Shown here: positions 32,201 through 36,344 of the stretch, in pieces
Layout of the letters: every line of letters begins with the position of its first letter
Numbering within the stretch: position 1 is the stretch's first letter
NCBI GenBank assembly: GCA_019828595.1
Contig: JAHQRK010000079.1
Location: forward strand, 1-36,344
Source: Aphanomyces cochlioides
Lineage: Eukaryota; Oomycota; Saprolegniomycetes; Saprolegniales; Verrucalvaceae
Direction of reading: 5' to 3'
DNA: 36,344 nt
The notes under the pieces: generated by a model
Told to the model about the DNA's origin: nothing
Seen by the model: only the letters and a program-made list of their open reading frames with translations
Database searches by the model: none
Translations under genes and position numbers: made by a program

Positions 32201-33363
32201 TGTCGGTACTCGCTGCGGGCAGTGTCAAGGGCTTGACGGGCGGTATTAACAATGGATGTCTCAACGAGTCCCATGTCGAATGCTCGGCGGGAAGTAAGCC
32301 ACTTCATCTTGAGGCTGTTGAGTGTGTACTTCATCGAGTCAATGTACTGGCGATGACTGACTTGGAGACGCTTCTTCATTCTCTTCAACCAGCCGTACCA
32401 CTTTGCGCCAAAGTTTTGAGTGTCGTCTGCGCGCATCTCGTCCAAAAGTTGATTGGCTTCGGCCTTGATCGCTGCGACTACTTGAGGGTTCTTTAAGAGC
32501 TCACGGGGGAGGCGCCAGTAACTTCGGTCGGGAGCTCGCTGCTCGCAGGAGAGGACCACTTTGTGTTCCATGTGGTCGCCTGCAAAGCTGCTTGGGGAAT
32601 AGCTTGAACGTGCGTACGTTTGAGCGACGATATCTTGGTCCACAAACAGGTAGTCGAGGCGGTTGCTTCGACCAGGGCCGCTGTAAACGCGCTCGTTGGG
32701 GTGGTGCATCCTCCACGCATCGATAACACCAAGTGCTGAAAGCCAGGCAATGCATTCCGCCTTACCAGCGTTGTGGTCTTGGCGAGGTCGAGTCGCGTCC
32801 AGATGCTCTTCCAGGGGTAAGTTGAAATCGCCTCCGACAAAGTGAATGCTGTCGTCTTCAAAGTCGCGAGGCAGATCGTCGAAAAACGGTGCTCGAGAGT
32901 GAGCGATAACCGGGGCATAGACGTTGTGAAAGTACACAGGAACGCCGTCCCACTGAGTTCGAACAACCATGTATCTTCCAGGTCGGTCATGGGTGGTCAA
33001 GTGTTGCAGGTCGAGGAATCCAGGCATGGATCCATGGAAATACGATGCCACACCGCAGCGCCGATTGTTGAGTGAGTCGACGCGATCAGTGCGGAGATCG
33101 TTGGTGAAGAGCTTGTATTTGCCAACGCCTACTTCGTTGTTGAGGTGGAGTTGGAAGGTTTCGAGATGTTTGATGTTATTGATTTTGGTTTCTTGAAAGA
33201 AAACGGCTTGGGTCGGAATTTGGAGTCGCCGCGCCACAAGATGTCCGTTGTCTTTCAGCCCATTGAGGTTGGCAGTGGTCAGTTCGAGTATGGGGAACTT
33301 GGTGAAGAGACCGGCCGCGACCACCTTAGCCACGGAACGCGACAGACGTTGCGTTCGCAACAT
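29209..33363 (-). CDS. ORF2 of LINE family B: APE endonuclease-reverse transcriptase, intact (1384 aa)
   Basis: ATG at 33361-33363, overlapping the end of ORF1 by 38 nt in another frame; stop at 29209. APE endonuclease about residues 25-270: LNGL (33-36), QETK (E58), YAP (149-151), GGDFN (D179, N181), RLDY (D237) and GDH (D263, H264). Reverse transcriptase about 490-810: NKSPGSDG, FKAGDRGDPGNYRPI, SQAGFVPGRR, FLDFSKAYD (D631), GVKQGCPLS, FADD (731-734) and KYLGILFG. The C-terminal Cys/His motif has C1225, C1230, H1237/H1238, H1241 and C1243, like the zinc-binding region after many LINE RTs. I see no RNase H. The enzyme nicks the sense strand of tRNA-Tyr after nucleotide 14 and primes cDNA there (inferred from junctions). 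All catalytic residues are kept, so it may be active. Confidence 0.96.
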   Translation of the reverse strand: MLRTQRLSRSVAKVVAAGLFTKFPILELTTANLNGLKDNGHLVARRLQIPTQAVFFQETKINNIKHLETFQLHLNNEVGVGKYKLFTNDLRTDRVDSLNNRRCGVASYFHGSMPGFLDLQHLTTHDRPGRYMVVRTQWDGVPVYFHNVYAPVIAHSRAPFFDDLPRDFEDDSIHFVGGDFNLPLEEHLDATRPRQDHNAGKAECIAWLSALGVIDAWRMHHPNERVYSGPGRSNRLDYLFVDQDIVAQTYARSSYSPSSFAGDHMEHKVVLSCEQRAPDRSYWRLPRELLKNPQVVAAIKAEANQLLDEMRADDTQNFGAKWYGWLKRMKKRLQVSHRQYIDSMKYTLNSLKMKWLTSRRAFDMGLVETSIVNTARQALDTARSEYRQFNLDQQFDFHANVNERGTSHFFRRPKGIKVPLSSVTINGVTSTDPSEVKAGFTSHWKNIMVTPRDQPPLNRARRRAIIRAITRRLTQEQRDALESPLTAEDLCGALKSMNPNKSPGSDGWPAAFFQVSPDVFAQILLKVFNYQLTHHGHLLLQQRRSAVALLFKAGDRGDPGNYRPITLMSVEVKILSRALAYRLAQVAPYLAHPSQAGFVPGRRLHDHVMLVQALQTFCTNEDHDYYATFLDFSKAYDMVDQGFLFDVLKEMNIGPTFVSWVQLLYNTPLVQIIFNDGLGPTIRPTRGVKQGCPLSCMLFVLYLEPLGEMLRGSPDFGIPLPNGDSLTSIYFADDTTLLSSSLQAAVEQMAIVEDFCSVSGARLNVAKCMTLALNNNLDIEDIDDGGLLNVLPSEKPVKYLGILFGHRLPRDFQVQQLNDKFLAAFQTWGSRARTIQGRKLIVSTMLLSLLWHVTAAVYVPPTMVAVWQRMVNKYILGRKTQITDHHRSTICRKWQFDQKLGLGIPHVASKLRTQRLLRLQLLMQPNSPNTFAPWKLLVKRQFSRVMNKLYRDTHPFDFLTYFPNHSSKWLFLWELHPLWHDIWHQWAATPMAKRTASPPSLEELLNLPVWLTSYPALQVGPAGATSNVVKTALCRRWCRHASQNGFHCLKDFLTRQGTWPTRAAFIDRLSSNNRAAQVTLQANGAMGFAAPERAGQVYSHLTKIFDQVLRTSGVRTGTALTDIDTTSHPFKALFKDQLLSFERWPKRLVSRLAHHAPSDGKPHPVATSSRVEQQDIATYVRLIRKTCRWPPPLHGDVWFRLLFNMLPVNSRLFYLQPQQPDVICCVYTNCDAPENQHHAFHTCSRVYPLWRFHATAWRCFGVNFDWTAITNIDRFQVNERGSQLQDILFVLWALLCASNLHYIWTTHNAAKFESKKPPPPEIWQEVSFIRWHASIRRWLRLQEVDSPQRVEAISAINTLHRQPVYRPLVAKYPTLLALQPSAPN

Positions 33364-36088
33364 CTCCCAGCATGAGTGTCTGAGTGTCGGGTTGGAACAT
33401 CACTTGGTTGTCGAAGGTGGGGTCCAGGGAGCCAGCCTCATGGAATTCCAGGATCGTGGTCAAGACGTATCGCGACTTCTCGTCTTCGCCGGCATACAAC
33501 GTTTCCATGATATTCCAAATCAAGAGGCCGAAGCTCGTGTCAAGCAATATGGCAGATAGCGATACGCCCGACAAACAGCGGGAGCCCAAATGAGAAGCCA
33601 GTGCAGTGACCGGGTACTTGGTAGAGGCCACGATCGCAGCATCACTGTTGTAGTACGTTGGAGCATGAATGGCCAAGAGAACTTCTGCCACAGCCAACAC
33701 TTCTTCCAGGTCGCCGCGGTGGAGGGAAATCTCGTCGCCGTCAATGGTAGTATCGATGAAGTCGATGTTCTTGAATAGCTCGATGTTGCTGAAGATGGCT
33801 TGAACGTGCTCGCGGGTCATACGCACACCCCACGTCAATGAGTACAGCTGGGAGAACGGTTTGTCTCCACCCCAAGTCGCTCGAAGCCACCGATGGAGGA
33901 GGCGTTGTCTCACAAAGTACTCAAAGCATGCACGGTCTTCATCAAAAAGTCGGTGCAGTTGCAAGCCAAATTCAATCGGGGAACGCTCGAGATGGCTACA
34001 CAGCATGTCGACGCGGCCGTCGTTGATGAGTTGGGCAAGGTTGAACGAGCTGTTGGTCACTGCATCTTCGACTTGGGTTGAGAGATGCAATGGAACTTTG
34101 GCTGTCTTGGTGTCGAGGTCTTGTAGTTCGGCGAGAATTTCGTCAAGAGACATTTCTATGCGCTTGGGAACGCCATCTTGGATCTTGGTGCCGCCGACAA
34201 ATTGACCGGACGTAGGGAGGTGGGGAGGGTCATCCGAGACGTCCAGCTTGGGTACAATCGTTGAGATCTTGTAATCGCCAAACTGAGCAACGTGTTCCTC
34301 GGGGTTGACACACACACGTTCGTCGAGGGCTTCAAACATGTTGGGCGAAATCCAAGAGCGGCCATGCTCGGGGGAATCCACTTGCTGTTGCGTCTTCTTG
34401 CGCTTGCCTCTCGACGCCTTGACGCCAGTCCACTGCGGAGGGTTGGCTTGCGCAGTTTTCCGACGTTTTGGCGCCTTGGGAGTCGAAGAAGGCGGGTTGG
34501 TTGGGCTGGGAGCTGGCTTGTTCAATCCATATTGGCGGGACGTTGCATCAAGGTCCAAACGAACCAAGTTCTTGTCACGAAAATACCACCCTTGACCGTA
34601 CACGCGGAGACAACGGCCCTTGAAAAGAATTTCTTCGACGAGACGGCCGTCGCGCTGTATGGTCGTTGGTACGGAGGTTCCTTCAAAGTAAAGGCGGTAC
34701 CGAGAGCTCGCCATACCGCTTGAAGAGGAAACGTTGGGGTAGGAGCCCCACAGGAAGCGTGGCTCCAACTTGGTCATGACGTCGAAGATCAGGCGCTCTT
34801 CGTCTTGATCTTGAAGGCCTTGAGGGATGTCCATGAAAAATCCGCCGAGGACGTGCGGAACGTTCATCGTGAAGTGTTGGGACGAGCCATCTCGAGCGAC
34901 TTGAATCTTAAACGCGATGCCTCGCAGCTTCGTCATCGCTTCGTGAGAGGCAACACCCCACTTGAGCATGCGGTTCGGGATGTCCTTCTCGCATCTCACA
35001 ATGTCAGCAATCGCAGTGTCGAGGCCGAGGGCTTGGTTGTCGAAAAGGATCGATGCCATGGCAGCTGAAACATCGATGGTCTTCGTGTGTGCACCCGTGG
35101 GCATCTGCAACCAGCCGACGATGCCGCGCGCCGAGTGCTTCTGGATCGGGAGGGTGTCTTCAAACGTGAGGGTTCCAGCAGCACGCTTGCGAAGGAGGGG
35201 TTCGAGTTCCTCCATCGTGGGCTGGTAAGGAGCAACGTCCTTGGTCTTGATGGCCTTGGCAGACTGAGACCGCTGTTGCGCTTGGAAGGCCCATACGTCG
35301 TTGGGGGCCTGGCGGTTGTTGGGTTGGCCACGGCCAGGTGTCTGGGCTCCGCCAGATTGAGAAATGTTTTCCAAATGCGATCCGGGTGAAGCCTGAGATG
35401 ATGGCTGGCGGACTGAGTGAGAGTCCGAGTCGTGCGTCAGACCAACACTCAAGCGTGCGTCAGAGGCTTGGTCTTGTCCGGACCCTGTCCCATGGTGGAC
35501 AGAGTCACACGTTTGACCTTCACTCGCGTTGGACTTCGAGAAGCTTCCATGGGTGACTTGGTCTTGAGTATTCCCATGACCAACACTGGCCACAGGGTTG
35601 TTCGCGATTGTTCCAGATCTTGCCCGATGATTCTTCGAGAAGAGACCATCACTCATGGAGCGACTAGTCTCGATGGGATCTTGACCTGTCGCCAGAGTGG
35701 ACTTGTCGGGGGGATTCTTCGAGAAGGGACCTTCACTCAGGGATGGACTGTTCTCGAATCTTCCTTGACATGTCGTCATGTTGACGTCGGTGCTTGAGCG
35801 AGTCTTCGAGAAGCCACTATCACTCGTCGAGAGAACATTCTCGAAAGGAACAGAACCCAACGGAGTCTTGCCAGGCAAGCCACCATCACTCACGATGGAC
35901 GTGGTTGATGGAGATTCTTCGGGCAAGGTCGTTGACGTCATGAGCACATCTTCCGAGGTTGGAACGCCGTCTTGCCAGGCTTCGTCGCAAGTGTCAGAGG
36001 TCGTTGGATCATTCGCGGGATCGCAAGCCTTCGTCGAGCGAGTCACAGGCAAGGGTTCAAAACGGCGCGGTTTCGAAGGGGGTTGCAC
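33326..36088 (-). CDS. ORF1 protein of LINE family B (copy B2), N-terminus unresolved
   Basis: An open frame to the stop at 33326. The listed start is a GTG; the frame stays open to a TGA at 36143-36145 without any ATG, and the first in-frame ATG is at 35939-35941 (871 aa). Residues about 80-190 hold four degenerate repeats ending in FSK. Residues about 265-515 are the block shared with family A (TLPIQKHS, LKWGVAS, EPRFLWGSY, SRYRLYFEG, GRCLRVYGQGW). A basic patch (PKRRKTA, KRKKTQQ) follows. No zinc knuckle is seen. Sequence resembling the A-family N-terminus (ATRS, RAH, then an acidic stretch) lies further upstream, at 36100-36344, in other frames. The gene therefore probably has N-terminal indels, or starts internally. 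Confidence 0.85.
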   Translation of the reverse strand: MQPPSKPRRFEPLPVTRSTKACDPANDPTTSDTCDEAWQDGVPTSEDVLMTSTTLPEESPSTTSIVSDGGLPGKTPLGSVPFENVLSTSDSGFSKTRSSTDVNMTTCQGRFENSPSLSEGPFSKNPPDKSTLATGQDPIETSRSMSDGLFSKNHRARSGTIANNPVASVGHGNTQDQVTHGSFSKSNASEGQTCDSVHHGTGSGQDQASDARLSVGLTHDSDSHSVRQPSSQASPGSHLENISQSGGAQTPGRGQPNNRQAPNDVWAFQAQQRSQSAKAIKTKDVAPYQPTMEELEPLLRKRAAGTLTFEDTLPIQKHSARGIVGWLQMPTGAHTKTIDVSAAMASILFDNQALGLDTAIADIVRCEKDIPNRMLKWGVASHEAMTKLRGIAFKIQVARDGSSQHFTMNVPHVLGGFFMDIPQGLQDQDEERLIFDVMTKLEPRFLWGSYPNVSSSSGMASSRYRLYFEGTSVPTTIQRDGRLVEEILFKGRCLRVYGQGWYFRDKNLVRLDLDATSRQYGLNKPAPSPTNPPSSTPKAPKRRKTAQANPPQWTGVKASRGKRKKTQQQVDSPEHGRSWISPNMFEALDERVCVNPEEHVAQFGDYKISTIVPKLDVSDDPPHLPTSGQFVGGTKIQDGVPKRIEMSLDEILAELQDLDTKTAKVPLHLSTQVEDAVTNSSFNLAQLINDGRVDMLCSHLERSPIEFGLQLHRLFDEDRACFEYFVRQRLLHRWLRATWGGDKPFSQLYSLTWGVRMTREHVQAIFSNIELFKNIDFIDTTIDGDEISLHRGDLEEVLAVAEVLLAIHAPTYYNSDAAIVASTKYPVTALASHLGSRCLSGVSLSAILLDTSFGLLIWNIMETLYAGEDEKSRYVLTTILEFHEAGSLDPTFDNQVMFQPDTQTLMLGDVANATSVAFRG
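35530..35830 (-). repeat. Degenerate ~83-100-nt repeats inside family B ORF1
   Basis: The + strand word TTCGAGAAG recurs at 35535, 35635, 35718 and 35815. It encodes FSK in the protein, preceded by Ser/Asp/Glu/Gly (e.g. SDGLFSKN, SEGPFSKN, SDSGFSKT). Four imperfect copies. Family A ORF1 lacks them. Confidence 0.7.
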
Positions 36089-36344
36089 GTTGACGGTGGA
36101 AACGGAACGCGCGTTGGAGTAGGGAGCGGATTCGGAGACGGGTCATGATGCGAAGCGTTGGAAGCATCGTCGATGTCCTCTTCCAACGACGACGCCATGT
36201 CGGTATCGCTTGGGGATGGGTCACAATGACGATGACGTCCATATCGCTGGGGCTGGACGCCGAGGGAGAGAACGCGGAGGAGCAAGATGGGCACGAGGGT
36301 TGGTCGAGCGGGTAGCAACCGCTCGATATCGTCAGATAGGCGTA
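36089..36344 (-). pseudogene. Probable 5' end of family B ORF1, in shifted frames
   Basis: The translations here resemble the family A ORF1 N-terminus piecewise in different frames: VATRSTNPRAH near 36318-36285, MDVIVIV near 36242, and MASSLEEDIDD from ATG 36196-36198. The A-family start ATG is replaced by GCG. Either indels have broken the N-terminus or family B begins ORF1 elsewhere. The window ends before the element's 5' end. Confidence 0.5.

Larger units (their letters stand above)
29052..36344 (-). mobile_element. LINE family B, copy B2 (nearly full length, runs off the right edge)
   Basis: A minus-strand LINE in the same tRNA-Tyr site as the A copies. It has a 3' UTR of 157 nt, an intact ORF2, and ORF1 open for at least 920 codons. 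There is no ORF3. By alignment with A3 the start of ORF1 should fall near 36315, so only a few tens of bases of 5' UTR are missing. Its GC content and codon use are visibly higher than family A, and the proteins are clearly homologous but diverged. This supports a long-separated sister family with the same target. Confidence 0.94.

Noticed and set aside
29209..33363. RNase H domain in ORF2
   Set aside because: I saw no D-E-D-D type motif after the RT. The C-terminal part carries only a Cys/His motif.
1..36344. LTR retrotransposon or DNA transposon origin of the repeats
   Set aside because: There are no long terminal repeats, integrase, transposase or terminal inverted repeats. The domain order is APE-RT and the ends fit target-primed reverse transcription.

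Overview
The window is eukaryotic and consists almost entirely of two things: a tandem array of intron-containing tRNA-Tyr(GUA) genes, and non-LTR retrotransposons (LINEs) inserted at one exact nucleotide of that tRNA gene. There are no bacterial signals. The tRNA genes carry a 35-nt intron after position 37, a C1:G72 pair, internal A/B boxes and T-run terminators. The LINE proteins resemble APE-type (L1/Tx1-like) elements. A protist such as an oomycete is plausible, but that is a guess; the sequence proves only that it is eukaryotic.

Layout, left to right: LINE family A copy A1 (1-5132, cut by the window edge and decayed); array unit U1 (5133-6326); a short 5'-truncated family B copy B1 (6341-6775); U2 (6776-7970); family A copy A2 (7985-16115); units U3, U4 and U5 in tandem (16116-19699); family A copy A3 (19714-27843); U6 (27844-29037); and a nearly complete family B copy B2 (29052 to the right edge). 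Each unit is 1194-1195 bp: one 108-bp tRNA-Tyr gene on the + strand followed by about 1085 bp of spacer with no recognisable gene. Every LINE lies on the minus strand. Each of the four visible 3' ends starts right after tRNA nucleotide 14, in the middle of the A box. At all four visible 5' ends (A1, B1, A2, A3) the element abuts tRNA nucleotide 1. The 14-16 bp target duplication therefore rebuilds a complete tRNA gene beside the element's 5' end and leaves only a 14-bp stub at its 3' end.

Family A has three ORFs: ORF1 (821 aa, nucleic-acid-binding type, no recognised family), ORF2 (about 1371 aa, APE endonuclease + reverse transcriptase + C-terminal Cys/His motif) and ORF3 (404 aa from its first ATG). 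ORF3 looks like a chromodomain followed by a papain-like cysteine-peptidase fold. Family B has homologous ORF1 and ORF2 but no ORF3. B2 has an unbroken 1384-aa ORF2. A2 and A3 are nearly identical and are broken only by 1-2 nt indels, mostly in G runs. The most interesting points are the tRNA-Tyr-specific insertion geometry that regenerates its own target, the family-A-only ORF3, the conserved 3'-UTR blocks shared by two diverged families, and spacer variants suggesting that A elements spread in the array partly as element+unit blocks.
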